From Oscillospiraceae bacterium (lineage in GTDB: Bacteria > Bacillota > Clostridia > Oscillospirales > Oscillospiraceae), in NCBI GenBank assembly GCA_902793285.1, contig CADBCV010000001.1, forward strand, positions 1 through 64,000: DNA of 64,000 nt, in the 5' to 3' direction. The position numbers and the translations under genes were made by a program. Below the pieces are notes generated by a model that saw only the letters and a list, made by a program, of their open reading frames with translations, searched no databases and was not told where the DNA came from. Within the stretch, counting starts at the first letter, position 1, and the number at the start of each line of letters is the position of its first letter. Positions 16,163 to 26,034 of the stretch are shown piece after piece.

Positions 16163-17175
16163 GCGCGAGAGCCGCTGTCCTGCCGGTTTTTGTGCCGCAT
16201 CTCGGCTGTGAGCATGCCTGTGTCTTCTGCAACCAGCGCCGCATCTCCGGGCAGGAGAAGCCGGCCTCCTGCGAGGACGTGACCGATATCATCCGAAAAT
16301 CAGCCTCTTTTCTCCCTCCGGGAGGAAAGAGGCAACTGGCGTTTTATGGAGGCAGCTTCACGGCCATTCCCATACCGGAGCAGGAGGCCCTTCTGGGCGC
16401 GGCACAGGCGGCAAAGGCGCGCGGGGAGATCGATTCGATCCGGCTCTCCACAAGGCCGGACGCCATCGACGATACGGTGCTGGCGCGTCTCAGGCGCTGT
16501 GGAGTCGAGACGGTGGAGCTCGGCGCCCAGTCCATGGACGACGAGGTGCTGCGCCTCTCCGGGCGCGGACACACGGCCGAGGACGTAGAGCGCGCGTCCC
16601 GGCTTTTGAAAGGAGCCGGCTTTCGTCTCATTCTCCAGATGATGACGGGGCTCCCCGGGGCTGCGGCTGCGAGCGACATAGAAACTGCCCGAAAACTCAT
16701 CGCCCTCCGGCCGGACGGGGTGCGCATCTACCCCACCGTGATCGTGCGGGACACGGCGCTCTATGACATGTGGCGGGCCGGCCGCTACCGGGAGCACACG
16801 GTGGAGGACGCGGTGGAGCTCTGCGCGCAGATCTTGCCCCTCTTTGAGGCGGCGGGCATCCCGGTGATCCGTCTCGGTCTCAACCCGACGGAGGAGCTCA
16901 CGGCGGGCGCAGCGGTCGGCGGGGCCTATCACCCCGCCCTGGGTGAGCTCGTTTTAAGCCGCATCCTCCTGCACAGGGCGGAGGCGCTGCTGGACGGCAT
17001 CGAGCCCGGCAGCCGCGTCACCCTCGCGGTCGGGCGGGGCAGAAGGTCCCAGATGGCGGGACAGCACCGGGAGAATATCCGGCGGCTGACGGAGAATTTT
17101 TCCCTCGCCGGCCTGGAAATCCGAGAGGATGAACACATACTTGGGGAAATTGCGCTTGTTTCCATTGAAAAGTGA
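16159..17175 (+). CDS. Radical SAM protein (Elp3-like subgroup)
   Basis: The N-terminal cluster motif is CEHACVFC (C-x3-C-x2-C, residues 17-24), which binds the 4Fe-4S cluster and SAM. It is followed by the strand FYGGSFTAIP and the typical TRPDAID, VELGAQSMDDEVL and LILQMMTGLPG blocks of the Elp3/HemN-like radical SAM group. The 338-residue protein lacks the acetyltransferase domain of true Elp3. Genes like this are found between rnc and smc in many Clostridia. The substrate is unknown. It overlaps rnc by 4 nt. Confidence 0.85.
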   Translation: MSARAAVLPVFVPHLGCEHACVFCNQRRISGQEKPASCEDVTDIIRKSASFLPPGGKRQLAFYGGSFTAIPIPEQEALLGAAQAAKARGEIDSIRLSTRPDAIDDTVLARLRRCGVETVELGAQSMDDEVLRLSGRGHTAEDVERASRLLKGAGFRLILQMMTGLPGAAAASDIETARKLIALRPDGVRIYPTVIVRDTALYDMWRAGRYREHTVEDAVELCAQILPLFEAAGIPVIRLGLNPTEELTAGAAVGGAYHPALGELVLSRILLHRAEALLDGIEPGSRVTLAVGRGRRSQMAGQHRENIRRLTENFSLAGLEIREDEHILGEIALVSIEK

Positions 17176-17233
17176 GAGACAATCGTTTATAATAAATTGG
17201 TTTTTATCCATTCCAACATCAGAGGTTATTGAT

Positions 17234-20200
17234 TTGTACTTAAAGGCACTCGAGATTCAGGGCTTCAAGTCCTTTGCGGACAAGACGCGCCTGAGCTTTG
17301 AAAAGGATATCACCGCCATTGTCGGGCCGAACGGCTCCGGCAAGTCCAACATCTCCGACGCGATCCTCTGGGTCATGGGCGAGCAGCGCTCCAAGGCCCT
17401 GCGCGGCAGCAAGATGGAGGACGTCATCTTCGGCGGCACGGAAAAGCGCGGGGCTCTGGGCTATGCCCAGGTCTCCCTCATCATCGACAACAGCGCCCAT
17501 ATCTTTGACAGCGACAGCAGTGAGATCATGCTCACCCGCCGCTACTACCGCAGCGGCGAGAGCGAGTACTACATTAACAAGGAGGCTGTGCGCCTCAAGG
17601 ACATCAACTCCCTGCTCATGGACACGGGTCTCGGGCGCGACGGCTACTCCATCATCGGCCAGGGCCGCATCGCCGAGATCGTCTCCTCCCGCAGCACCGA
17701 CAGGCGCGACGTGTTTGAGGAGGCGGCGGGCATCTCCCGCTACCGCTACCGCAAGGAGGAGGCCGAGCGCAAGCTCGAGCGGACCGAAGAAAACCTTGTG
17801 CGCATCAACGACAAGATCGAGGAGCTGGAGCTCCAGGTCGGGCCGCTGAAGAAGCAGTCGGAGCTTGCAAAGCAGTATCTCCTTCTGCGGGATGAGCTGC
17901 GCGTGCAGGAGATCAGCCTCTGGATGGCATCGCTCGACAGGCTCCGCCAGCAGAACGAGAGCGTGCAGCAGGAGTTTGACCAGGTCGGGCGCGAGCTGGA
18001 GACGGCCCGGGCGGAGCTCGAGGCGCTCTACGCCTCCTCCGAGGGGATCGGCGAGCGGATGCACCGCAAGGACATCGAGACCGAGCAGGCCCGCGAGCGC
18101 CTCTCCGCGGCGGAGGGTGAATGCGCAAAATGCGAATCTCTCGCGGCGGTGCTCCGGGCCGACCAGAAGAGCACGGGAGAGCAGCTCGACCGTATGCTCT
18201 CGGACATCTCCGAGCAGGAAAACCGCGTGCGCGAGGTGCGCGGCAATATTGAAAAGAGCAATCAGCGCCTGCAGGAACTGGAAGCGGACCTGCAGGGTCT
18301 CCGCGAGGAGGACAGCCGCTGTCAGAACGCCCTTGAGGGGGCGCGCATGAAGGTTAAAAGCCGCGAGGGGAACCTGGAGCTGCTCACCGAGAAGGTCAAC
18401 CGCCTGTCGGTGGACGCGCGCACCATGGACTCCCGCATCAAGCTGCTGGACGACATGCAGCGGGATTTTGAGGGCTACTCCAAGGCGGTCAAGAATGTCA
18501 TGCGGGAATCGGCCCGGGGCAATCTTCGCGGCATCCACGCGCCGGTGGCAAACCTCATCCGCACGGAGAACGAGTTTGCCCTTGCGATTGAAACCGCCCT
18601 CGGCGCCTCGGGACAGAACATTGTCACCGACAGTATGCAGGACGGGCGCAGCGCCATCGAATACCTCAAGCGCACGGACGGCGGGCGCGCCACCTTTCTC
18701 GCCCTGGACACCGTGCGCGGCAATGTGATGACAGGCGCCCCCGAGCGGGACCCCGGCTTTGTGGGCGTGGCATCCCAGCTTGTGTCGTGCGAGGCGCGCT
18801 ATACCGGGATCGTGGCGGAGCTCTTGGGCCGCACCGTGGTGGCCGAGGCGCTGCCCGACGCGATCCGCATGTCGAAAAACAGCCAGAACCGCCTGCGCAT
18901 CGTGACGCTGGACGGGCAGCTCATCAGTCCCGGCGGCGCCATGACCGGCGGCAGCAGCGTGCGCGGCAGCGGCATCCTCTCCCGCGCGAACGAATTGGAT
19001 ACTCTCAGGAAGCGGCGCGAGAAAATGCGCGAGGACGAAAAGCGCAGCGCCCAGGAGCTCGAGCGCGCACGGGCCGATTTAGCCTCCGTGCGCTACCAGC
19101 TCGACCAGTGCGTGGCCGAGCAGAGCGAGCTGAAAAGCAGGCTCTCCTCCCTGGAGGCGGAAAAGCGCGCCACGCTCACCGCGAGCGCGCAGATGAAGCT
19201 GCTGCTCGAAAGTCTCACCGGGGACAGCCTGGAGCGGCAGAAGACCGTGGACGCCTTGCACGCGCGGATCGCGGACTTTGACAGACGCATCGCCGCGCAG
19301 GACACGGAACTCGAGGGCCTGCGCAAAAAGTGCGCCGACATCCGAAAGGAGATCGCGGACATCAGCTCCTCCAAGCTGGAGCTGGAGGGCAAGCGCACCA
19401 GGGCCGACAAGGAGGCCCAGTCCCGCAACGCGGAGATCCTGGACCTGGAGCGCCGCTCGGCGAGGATCGAGCAGAAAAAGCTCGCCGCCGACCTGGAGGA
19501 GAAGCAGCTTCTGGACAAGCTCTGGGAGAACTATGAGCTGAGCCATACCGCCGCCCTCTCCCTCCGCCAGCCGGTGGAGAGCATTCCCAAGGCCACAAAG
19601 GCCGTCTCGGAGCTGCGCGGCAGGATCAACGCCCTCGGCACGCCGAATCTCGGCGCGATCGAGGAGTATGAGCGCGTGAGCAGCCGCTACGACTTTCTCA
19701 CGGAGCAGCGCGCCGATATCGACAAGGCCAAGAGTGAGCTTCTCGACATCATCAAAGAGATCACCGGCCAGATGGAGGAGGTCTTTACAGAGCGCTTCCA
19801 CCAGATCGACGCCTGCTTCCGGGAGACCTTTTTGGAGCTCTTCGGCGGCGGCAAGGCGGCCCTCCGCCTGGAGGATGAGAACGACGTCTTAAACTGCGGC
19901 ATCGAGATCAAGGTGCAGCCCCCGGGCAAGGCCCTGTCCAATATCAGCCTCCTCTCCGGCGGCGAGATGGCCTTCGTCGCCATCGCCCTGTACTTTGCGA
20001 TCCTCAAGGTCCGGCCCACGCCGTTTTGCGTGATGGACGAGATCGAGGCCGCCCTGGACGACGCGAACGTGAACCGCTACGCCTCCTATATGCGAAGGAT
20101 GGCGGACAAGACGCAGTTTCTCGTCATCACCCACCGCCGCGGCACCATGGAGGAGGCCGACATGCTCTACGGCGTGACCATGCAGGAAAAGGGCGTTTCC

Positions 20201-20251
20201 ACTGTGATCCAGCTCGACCTCGAGAGCGCGCAGAAGACGATTGAACAATAA
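17234..20251 (+). CDS. smc: Chromosome segregation/condensation ATPase SMC
   Basis: The Walker A motif lies in the N-terminal head (AIVGPNGSGKSN), followed by a first long coiled coil (about residues 140-400). A hinge (NLIRTENEFALAIETALG ... ISPGGAMTGGS) and a second coil follow. The C-terminal head has the signature LSGGEMAFVAIAL and Walker B FCVMDEIEAALDDAN. The true start is taken as TTG with AGAGGT 7 nt upstream, which begins LYLKALEIQGFKSF. The roughly 35 residues that could be added upstream read like non-coding sequence. From this start it has 1,005 residues, shorter than the roughly 1,180 of typical SMC, mainly through shorter arms. ScpA/ScpB are not here. Confidence 0.95.
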   Translation: MYLKALEIQGFKSFADKTRLSFEKDITAIVGPNGSGKSNISDAILWVMGEQRSKALRGSKMEDVIFGGTEKRGALGYAQVSLIIDNSAHIFDSDSSEIMLTRRYYRSGESEYYINKEAVRLKDINSLLMDTGLGRDGYSIIGQGRIAEIVSSRSTDRRDVFEEAAGISRYRYRKEEAERKLERTEENLVRINDKIEELELQVGPLKKQSELAKQYLLLRDELRVQEISLWMASLDRLRQQNESVQQEFDQVGRELETARAELEALYASSEGIGERMHRKDIETEQARERLSAAEGECAKCESLAAVLRADQKSTGEQLDRMLSDISEQENRVREVRGNIEKSNQRLQELEADLQGLREEDSRCQNALEGARMKVKSREGNLELLTEKVNRLSVDARTMDSRIKLLDDMQRDFEGYSKAVKNVMRESARGNLRGIHAPVANLIRTENEFALAIETALGASGQNIVTDSMQDGRSAIEYLKRTDGGRATFLALDTVRGNVMTGAPERDPGFVGVASQLVSCEARYTGIVAELLGRTVVAEALPDAIRMSKNSQNRLRIVTLDGQLISPGGAMTGGSSVRGSGILSRANELDTLRKRREKMREDEKRSAQELERARADLASVRYQLDQCVAEQSELKSRLSSLEAEKRATLTASAQMKLLLESLTGDSLERQKTVDALHARIADFDRRIAAQDTELEGLRKKCADIRKEIADISSSKLELEGKRTRADKEAQSRNAEILDLERRSARIEQKKLAADLEEKQLLDKLWENYELSHTAALSLRQPVESIPKATKAVSELRGRINALGTPNLGAIEEYERVSSRYDFLTEQRADIDKAKSELLDIIKEITGQMEEVFTERFHQIDACFRETFLELFGGGKAALRLEDENDVLNCGIEIKVQPPGKALSNISLLSGGEMAFVAIALYFAILKVRPTPFCVMDEIEAALDDANVNRYASYMRRMADKTQFLVITHRRGTMEEADMLYGVTMQEKGVSTVIQLDLESAQKTIEQ

Positions 20252-20254
20252 GCC

Positions 20255-20357
20255 TCCCTCTCGGAGGGAGGGGGACCGCGAAGCGGCGGAGGGAGTTTGA
20301 AAGGCTCCCTCAGTCACCGGTGTGCGCACTGGTGCCAGCTCCCTCAGAGAGGGAGCC
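20255..20357. repeat. Composite intergenic repeat, copy 1
   Basis: The gap between smc and ftsY holds a block with GGGGGACCGC...AGCGG followed by GCTCCCTCAGTCACCGG...GTGCCAGCTCCCTCAGAGAGGGAGCC. Internal inverted repeats predict two to three hairpins. The same two blocks occur after ftsY. It may also act as a transcript terminator or mRNA-stabilising element. Confidence 0.6.
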
Positions 20358-20377
20358 TATAAGGAAAGGTGATTTGA

Positions 20378-21283
20378 ATGGGTTTCTTTGACAAGATTTT
20401 TTCCGGCCTCACCAAGACCCGCGTGAAGATGGAGGATCTGGAGCAGATCTTCCAGAACTACCGTCCGGACGACGACGAATTCTTTGACGAGCTTGAGGAG
20501 CTGCTCATCATGGCGGACATGGGCGTGGACACGGTGGACAGAGTCGTCACCTCCATGCACTATCTCTGCTTTGACAAGAACATCAAGCGCGGCGACAAGG
20601 CGAGAGAGGTTTTGATCGACGAGCTTAAAAAGGAGCTTGACGCGGGCAATTCCGCGCTCAAGCTCACGACGCAGCCGAGTGTGATCCTCATGGTGGGCGT
20701 CAACGGCGTCGGCAAGACGACGACCATCGGCAAGCTCGCGGCGCTCCTCAAGGGCCAGGGCAAGAAGGTCATGCTCTGCGCGGGCGACACCTTCCGCGCG
20801 GCGGCGGCCGAGCAGCTTCAAATCTGGGCCGAGCGCGCGGGCGTGGACATCGTCCGCCACGAGGAGGGCAGCGACCCCGCCGCCGTGGTGTATGACGGCA
20901 TCTGCGCCGGCAAGGCGAGAGGCAGCGACGTCATCATCATCGACACCGCGGGCCGCCTCCACAACAAGGCAAACCTCATGAGCGAGCTCTCGAAAATGCG
21001 CCGCATCATCGACAGGGAGCTCCCCGGCGCGGATGTGGAGACGCTCATGGTGCTCGACGCCACCACCGGGCAGAACGGCCTCATCCAGGCTGAGCAGTTT
21101 CTGGAGACGGCGGGCCTCACCGGCATCGTGCTCACAAAGCTCGACGGCACGGCCAAGGGCGGCGTGGTCTTCGCCATCGCAAACCAGCTCAAGCTGCCGG
21201 TCAAATTTGTCGGCGTCGGCGAGGGGATCGACGATCTCATCCCCTTTAACCCCAAGGAGTATATCGAGGCACTGTTTAAATAA
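20378..21283 (+). CDS. ftsY: Signal recognition particle receptor FtsY
   Basis: This SRP-type GTPase has the P-loop [15 protein letters not shown], the [11 protein letters not shown] motif, the G3 segment [13 protein letters not shown] and G4 [10 protein letters not shown]. The N-domain four-helix bundle occupies roughly residues 1-90, and the acidic A-domain of proteobacterial FtsY is absent, as usual in Gram-positives. It docks SRP-ribosome complexes at the membrane. A leader of AAGGAAAGG precedes the ATG. It is flanked on both sides by copies of the same intergenic repeat. Confidence 0.96.
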   Translation: MGFFDKIFSGLTKTRVKMEDLEQIFQNYRPDDDEFFDELEELLIMADMGVDTVDRVVTSMHYLCFDKNIKRGDKAREVLIDELKKELDAGNSALKLTTQPSVILMVGVNGVGKTTTIGKLAALLKGQGKKVMLCAGDTFRAAAAEQLQIWAERAGVDIVRHEEGSDPAAVVYDGICAGKARGSDVIIIDTAGRLHNKANLMSELSKMRRIIDRELPGADVETLMVLDATTGQNGLIQAEQFLETAGLTGIVLTKLDGTAKGGVVFAIANQLKLPVKFVGVGEGIDDLIPFNPKEYIEALFK

Positions 21284-21286
21284 GCC

Positions 21287-21493
21287 CCCCTCGCCTCCCC
21301 CAGCCGCGCACGCGGCGATATGGGGAGGGGGACCGCTTCAGCGGTGGAAGGGGTTTGTGCGTTTACCGACAGCTCCCTCAGTCACGGCGCGGCCGTACAC
21401 GCGCCGTGCCAGCTCCCTCAGAGAGGGAGCCAAGTTTTCTTGCCTCTCCCTCTGGGAGAGGTGCCCCAGTGCTCACACTGGGGCAGAGAGGGT
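21287..21493. repeat. Composite intergenic repeat, copy 2
   Basis: The gap contains GGGGGACCGC...AGCGG (about 21325-21345) and AGCTCCCTCAGTCACGGCGC...GCGCCGTGCCAGCTCCCTCAGAGAGGGAGCC (21371-21431), parallel to the copy before ftsY. A third, different hairpin unit (CTCTCCCTCTGGGAGAG, then CCCCAGTG...CACTGGGG) follows. Several stable hairpins are predicted. Coding capacity is unlikely. Confidence 0.6.
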
Positions 21494-21514
21494 ATTCTAT
21501 AAAAGGAGAATTAT

Positions 21515-21820
21515 ATGATAACCAGCAAACAGCGCGCGCAGCTTCGGGGCCTTGCCATGGGCGAGGACACCATCATCCAGATCGGCAAGGGCGGCATCAC
21601 CGAGAGCGTGGTGGCGTCCGTGTCCGCCGCGCTCAAGGCGCGGGAGCTTGTGAAGGGCAAGGTGCTGGAAAATTCCATGCTCACCGCCCGCGAGGCCTGC
21701 GACGCGCTCAGCGAGGCCTGCAAGGCCGAGCAGGTGCAGGTGATCGGGACCAAATTTGTGCTCTTCAAGCGCAACCCGAATGACCCGAAGATCGAGCTTG
21801 TAAAGGATAAGAAAAAATGA
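21515..21820 (+). CDS. yhbY: YhbY/CRS1-type RNA-binding protein
   Basis: This 101-residue protein has the CRM domain pattern: SKQRAQLRGLAMGEDTIIQIGKGGITESVV (with the GxxG-like loop) and VQVIGTKFVLFKRN. YhbY-like proteins associate with pre-50S ribosomal subunits. AAAGGAG precedes the ATG. The stop overlaps the next start (ATGA), so it is coupled to the NAD synthesis gene, an arrangement often seen in Firmicutes. Confidence 0.92.
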   Translation: MITSKQRAQLRGLAMGEDTIIQIGKGGITESVVASVSAALKARELVKGKVLENSMLTAREACDALSEACKAEQVQVIGTKFVLFKRNPNDPKIELVKDKKK

Positions 21821-22980
21821 GAATCGCCATCTATGGCGGCAGCTTCAACCCGCCGCACATCGGACACGCGGAGGCCGCGCGCGCGGCCTGCGAGGCATTG
21901 GACCCCGACAGGTTTCTGATCATTCCGACGAACACCCCGCCCCACAAGGAGCTGGAGGAGAACAGCCCCGGCCCCGAGGCGCGCCTGGAGTTCTGCCGCC
22001 TCGCCTTCGCGGACATTCCGGGGGCAGAGGTCTCGGACATGGAGATCCGCCGCGAGGGGAAGAGCTATTCCGCCGACACCGTAGACGCCCTGCGGACGGA
22101 GTACCCCGGGGCGGAGCTCTGCATCGTGATGGGCACAGACATGTTTCTCGCCTTCAAAAGCTGGTACCGCTGGCAGTACATGCTGGAGACCTGCACCCTC
22201 GCCGTTTTGAGCCGGGAGGATTTTGACCGCCGCGAGATCGAGGAATTCAAGGAAGAGCTGGAGCGGGATTATGAGGCGAATATCATCCTCATCCCCCACA
22301 CGCCGCTGCCCATGAGCTCCACCGAGATCCGGGGAAAGCTCCGTCTCGGTCTCGGGGCGGAGGATCTGTCCCAGGCGGTGTACGGCTGCATCGTGCGAAA
22401 CGGCTACTACGACGCGAAGCCCGATCTCTCGTGGCTGCGGCAGATGGTCATGCCCTACCTGAATGACGACCGTATCGCCCACGTCTCGGGCGTGGAGAGC
22501 CAGGCCGTCATGCTCGCCATGCACTGGGGGGAGGACCCGGACAAGGCCGCCGTGGCCGGGATCCTGCACGACGTGACCAAGGCCCTCAAGAAAGAGAAAC
22601 AGTTGAAACTGTGCGAGAAATATGGTATCATGCTTGAAAATGCCGAGCGTGAAAGCCCTTCGTTGCTGCACGCCCGCACGGGCGCGGCGCTGGCGCGGGA
22701 TCGCTTCGGCGTGTCGGATGATATCTACGACGCGATCCGCTGGCACACCACCGGAAAGCCCGACATGACCACCCTGGAGAAGATCGTGTATCTCGCCGAC
22801 TATACCGAGCCTACGCGCGACTTTGAGGGCGTGGAGGAGCTGCGGGCGCTGAGCTTTGAGGATCTGGACAGGGCAATGGCGCTGGGGCTCAAAATGAGCA
22901 TCGAAGATCTCACGGCGCGCGGAAAGCCCATTTTTCACGACACCATGGACGCCTACAAATGGTATAACAATTTGAATTAA
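21817..22980 (+). CDS. nadD: Fusion of nicotinate-nucleotide adenylyltransferase (NadD) and YqeK-type HD phosphohydrolase
   Basis: Residues 1 to about 195 form NadD: GGSFNPPHIGHAEAA holds the nucleotidyltransferase HxGH motif, and PMSSTEIRGKLR is the second signature (ISSTxIR). Residues about 205-387 are an HD-domain protein of the YqeK family: RIAHVSGVESQAVMLA, the HD motif in GILHDVTKAL, SLLHARTGAALA, IRWHTTGKPDMTTLEKIVYLADYTEP. YqeK enzymes hydrolyse diadenosine tetraphosphate symmetrically. In Bacillus these are separate neighbouring genes, while here they are one 387-residue frame without a stop. NadD makes deamido-NAD from nicotinate mononucleotide. Confidence 0.93.
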   Translation: MRIAIYGGSFNPPHIGHAEAARAACEALDPDRFLIIPTNTPPHKELEENSPGPEARLEFCRLAFADIPGAEVSDMEIRREGKSYSADTVDALRTEYPGAELCIVMGTDMFLAFKSWYRWQYMLETCTLAVLSREDFDRREIEEFKEELERDYEANIILIPHTPLPMSSTEIRGKLRLGLGAEDLSQAVYGCIVRNGYYDAKPDLSWLRQMVMPYLNDDRIAHVSGVESQAVMLAMHWGEDPDKAAVAGILHDVTKALKKEKQLKLCEKYGIMLENAERESPSLLHARTGAALARDRFGVSDDIYDAIRWHTTGKPDMTTLEKIVYLADYTEPTRDFEGVEELRALSFEDLDRAMALGLKMSIEDLTARGKPIFHDTMDAYKWYNNLN

Positions 22981-22993
22981 AGGAGGGTTTCTC

Positions 22994-23356
22994 ATGCTTA
23001 CCGCAGAACAGATCGCCTCGATCGCCGCAAAGGCTTTGGAGGATAAGAAAGCCAAGGACGTCAAGGTCCTCAGAACCACCGAACACACTGTGCTCGCCGA
23101 CTATTTTGTTATCTGCAACGGCACCTCCTCCACCCACATCAAGGCCCTGGTAGACGAGGTGGACAAGCAGCTCAGCGAGGCGGGCGAGCCCCCCACGAGA
23201 CGCGAGGGTCTGCGCTCCGACATCTGGGTTTTGATGGACTTCGGCTGCGTGATCGTGCACGTCTTCACCGACGAGGCCAGAAAGTTCTACGACCTGGAGC
23301 GCCTGTGGAGCGACGCCGCCGTCGTGGACCCCGCAACGCTTGTGAGCGCCGAGTAA
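22994..23356 (+). CDS. rsfS: Ribosomal silencing factor RsfS
   Basis: The 120-residue protein matches the Iojap/RsfS family: AKALEDKKAKDVKVL, LADYFVICNGTSSTHIKALVDEV, WVLMDFGCVIVHVFTDEARKFYDLERLW. It binds ribosomal protein L14 and blocks 30S-50S joining under starvation. AAAGGAGGG lies before the ATG, 13 nt after the NadD-YqeK stop. This nadD-yqeK-rsfS order is conserved in Firmicutes. Confidence 0.95.
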   Translation: MLTAEQIASIAAKALEDKKAKDVKVLRTTEHTVLADYFVICNGTSSTHIKALVDEVDKQLSEAGEPPTRREGLRSDIWVLMDFGCVIVHVFTDEARKFYDLERLWSDAAVVDPATLVSAE

Positions 23357-23426
23357 TTTATCCGTACCCTGCAGGGGTCGATCCGACCCGATCGACCCGA
23401 GACCATATTAGGGAGTGTTATCCGTC

Positions 23427-25934
23427 ATGAGATATGATTTCGCAGCCATTGAGAAGAAATGGCAGGCGCGCTGGGAAGAGAGCAAGCCCTACGCCGCCGT
23501 CACCGGGAGCGAGAAGCCCAAGTTCTACGGCCTCATCGAGTTCCCCTACCCCTCGGCCGCCGGCCTGCATGTGGGCCACCCGCGCCCCTTCACCGCCATC
23601 GACATCGTCACGCGGAAAAAGCGCATGGAGGGCTACAACGTCCTCTTCCCCATCGGCTTTGACGCCTTCGGCCTGCCCACCGAGAACTTCGCCATCAAGA
23701 ACCACATCCACCCCGCCATCGTCACAAAGCAGAACATCGAAAACTTCACAAGACAGCTCAAGATGCTCGGCTACGGCTTTGACTGGGACCGCGTCGTGGA
23801 TACCACGGACCCCAGCTACTACAAGTGGACACAGTGGATCTTCCTGCAGATGTTCAAGAAGGGGCTCGCCTACAAGACCACGATGCCCATCAACTGGTGC
23901 ACAAGCTGCAAGTGCGGCCTTGCCAACGAGGAGGTCGTGGAGGGCGTGTGCGAGCGCTGCGGCTCCCCGGTCGTGCGCAAGGAGAAGAGCCAGTGGATGC
24001 TGCGCATCACGCAGTACGCCGACCGCCTCATCGACGATCTGGACGATCTCGACTTTATCGAGCGCGTCAAGGTCCAGCAGAAAAACTGGATCGGCCGCTC
24101 CACCGGCTGCGAGGTCACCTTCAAGACCAACACCCCCGACGACATCACCGTCTACACCACCCGCGCCGACACCCTCTTCGGCGTGAGCTACGTGGTCATC
24201 TCCCCGGAGCACCCGCTGCTCACGAAGTGGCAGGAGCGGATCAATAACTGGGACGAGGTTGCGGCCTATAAAGAGGCCGCCGCCCGCAAGTCCGACTTTG
24301 AGCGCGGCGAGCTCAACAAGGAGAAGACAGGCGTGCGTCTCGACGGCATCGAGGTCACGAACCCCGCCACCGGTGCGGTGGTGCCCATGTTCGTGTCCGA
24401 CTACGTGCTCATGGGCTACGGCACCGGCATCGTCATGGGCGTGCCGGGCCACGACCAGCGCGACTGGGAGTTTGCCACCAAGTTCGGCCTGCCCATCGTG
24501 GAGGTCGTCAAGGGCGGCGACATCACGAAGGAAGCCTTCGTCTCCAAGGACGAGGACGCGATCATGGTAAACTCCGGCTTCCTCAACGGCATGACTGTGA
24601 AGGAGGCCATCCCCGCCATGAAGGAATACGCCGTGAAGCAGGGCTGGGGCAAGGAGAAGGTCAACTTCAAGCTGCGCGACTGGGTCTTCTCCCGCCAGCG
24701 CTACTGGGGCGAGCCGATCCCCCTTGTCAACTGCGAGAAATGCGGCTGGGTCCCCATCCCCGAGAGCGAGCTGCCGCTGGTCCTGCCCCAGGTGGAGAGC
24801 TATGAGCCCACCGACGACGGCGAATCCCCTCTCAGCAAGATGACCGACTGGGTCAACACCACCTGCCCCTGCTGCGGCGGCCCCGCGAAGCGCGAGACCG
24901 ACACCATGCCGAACTGGGCGGGCTCCTGCTGGTACTTCCTGCGCTACATGGACCCGCACAACGATGAGGCCGCGGTGAGCCACGAGGCTGAGGAATACTG
25001 GGGCCCCGTGGACTGGTATAACGGCGGCATGGAGCACACGACGCTCCACCTGCTCTACAGCCGCTTCTGGCACAAGTTCCTCTACGACATCGGCGTCGTG
25101 CACACCAAGGAGCCCTATCAGAAGCGCACCTCCCACGGCATGATCCTCGGCAAGAACCCGCACTATGTCGGCAACGTCGACACCGAGGAGGAGAAGCAGG
25201 CCCTCATCGAGCGCTACGGCAATGAGGCGCTGAGGACGAGCGTCAAGATGTCCAAGTCCCTCGGCAACGTCGTAAACCCCGACGATGTGGTGAAGGCTTA
25301 CGGCGCGGACACCATGCGCGTGTATATCATGTTCATCGGCGACTTTGAGAAGACCGCCACCTGGTCTGACGAGGCCGTAAAGGGCTCCAAGCGCTTCCTC
25401 GACCGCTGCTGGAACCTGATGGAGCAGGCCATCGACGACGAGAACGTGAGCCGCAGGAACGAGGCCATCATCCACAAGAGCATCAAGAAGGTCGGCGAGG
25501 ATATCGACTCTCTCAAGATGAATACCGCCATCGCCCAGCTCATGACCATGGTCAATGAGTTTTACGCGAACGGCTGCACCAAGGGCGACCTTGCCTATCT
25601 CGTGACGCTCCTCTCCCCCTTCGCCCCGCACATTGCCGAGGAGATGTGGGAACAGCTCGGGTTTGCCGCGAAGTACGGCAAAATGGCGATGCAGATGGAC
25701 TGGCCGAAGTACGACGAGGCCAAGACCGTCGACGCCGAGCGCGAGATGGCCGTGCAGGTCAACGGCAAGCTCCGCTCCACGATCATCGTACCCGCCGACG
25801 CGGACGAGCAGTTCATCCTCGACGCCGCCTGCGCCGATGAAAAGATCCAGCGCCAGCTCCAGGGGATGCAGATCGTCAAGACCATCGTGGTCAAAAACAA
25901 GATCATCAATTTGATCCTCAAGCCCGCAAAGTAA
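23427..25934 (+). CDS. leuS: Leucyl-tRNA synthetase
   Basis: The class I synthetase signature HVGH (in [12 protein letters not shown], about residue 50) and KMSKS (in [14 protein letters not shown], about residue 607) are present. So is an editing (CP1) domain region with [21 protein letters not shown] and [15 protein letters not shown]. The C-terminal anticodon-binding helical domain ends around [11 protein letters not shown]. It attaches leucine to tRNA-Leu. The ATG is placed 11 nt after GGGAG, and a GTG four codons upstream overlaps that site. The 70-bp upstream gap is too short for a T-box leader and none was seen. Confidence 0.97.
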   Translation: MRYDFAAIEKKWQARWEESKPYAAVTGSEKPKFYGLIEFPYPSAAGLHVGHPRPFTAIDIVTRKKRMEGYNVLFPIGFDAFGLPTENFAIKNHIHPAIVTKQNIENFTRQLKMLGYGFDWDRVVDTTDPSYYKWTQWIFLQMFKKGLAYKTTMPINWCTSCKCGLANEEVVEGVCERCGSPVVRKEKSQWMLRITQYADRLIDDLDDLDFIERVKVQQKNWIGRSTGCEVTFKTNTPDDITVYTTRADTLFGVSYVVISPEHPLLTKWQERINNWDEVAAYKEAAARKSDFERGELNKEKTGVRLDGIEVTNPATGAVVPMFVSDYVLMGYGTGIVMGVPGHDQRDWEFATKFGLPIVEVVKGGDITKEAFVSKDEDAIMVNSGFLNGMTVKEAIPAMKEYAVKQGWGKEKVNFKLRDWVFSRQRYWGEPIPLVNCEKCGWVPIPESELPLVLPQVESYEPTDDGESPLSKMTDWVNTTCPCCGGPAKRETDTMPNWAGSCWYFLRYMDPHNDEAAVSHEAEEYWGPVDWYNGGMEHTTLHLLYSRFWHKFLYDIGVVHTKEPYQKRTSHGMILGKNPHYVGNVDTEEEKQALIERYGNEALRTSVKMSKSLGNVVNPDDVVKAYGADTMRVYIMFIGDFEKTATWSDEAVKGSKRFLDRCWNLMEQAIDDENVSRRNEAIIHKSIKKVGEDIDSLKMNTAIAQLMTMVNEFYANGCTKGDLAYLVTLLSPFAPHIAEEMWEQLGFAAKYGKMAMQMDWPKYDEAKTVDAEREMAVQVNGKLRSTIIVPADADEQFILDAACADEKIQRQLQGMQIVKTIVVKNKIINLILKPAK

Positions 25935-25937
25935 TCA

Positions 25938-25966
25938 TTGACATTTCGGGTCTGAGCCGTTATAAT
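25938..25966 (+). promoter_or_regulatory. Consensus sigma-70 promoter of rpsU
   Basis: TTGACA (25938-25943) and TATAAT (25961-25966) match the consensus exactly with a 17-nt spacer. The -35 begins directly after the leuS stop. A short inverted repeat (CCAATTCATTGG) lies in the leader before rpsU. Confidence 0.9.
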
Positions 25967-26034
25967 ACCAATGCTAAAAGCCAATTCATTGGCCCTTAAA
26001 GCGCCGCAAGGCGTATTTGGAGGGAGGGAAATAC

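Noticed and set aside
17129-17233. Longer N-terminus for SMC starting inside the radical SAM gene
   Set aside because: The extra 35 residues do not look like SMC, and a TTG with a well-placed AGAGGT gives the conserved LYLKALEIQGFKSF start.
23357-23426. T-box leader for leuS
   Set aside because: Only 70 bp lie between rsfS and leuS, without T-box or antiterminator motifs.
23418-25631. 737-codon open frame opposite leuS
   Set aside because: It is an antisense shadow with strongly biased composition (V, H, D, G), while leuS on the other strand has all its motifs.
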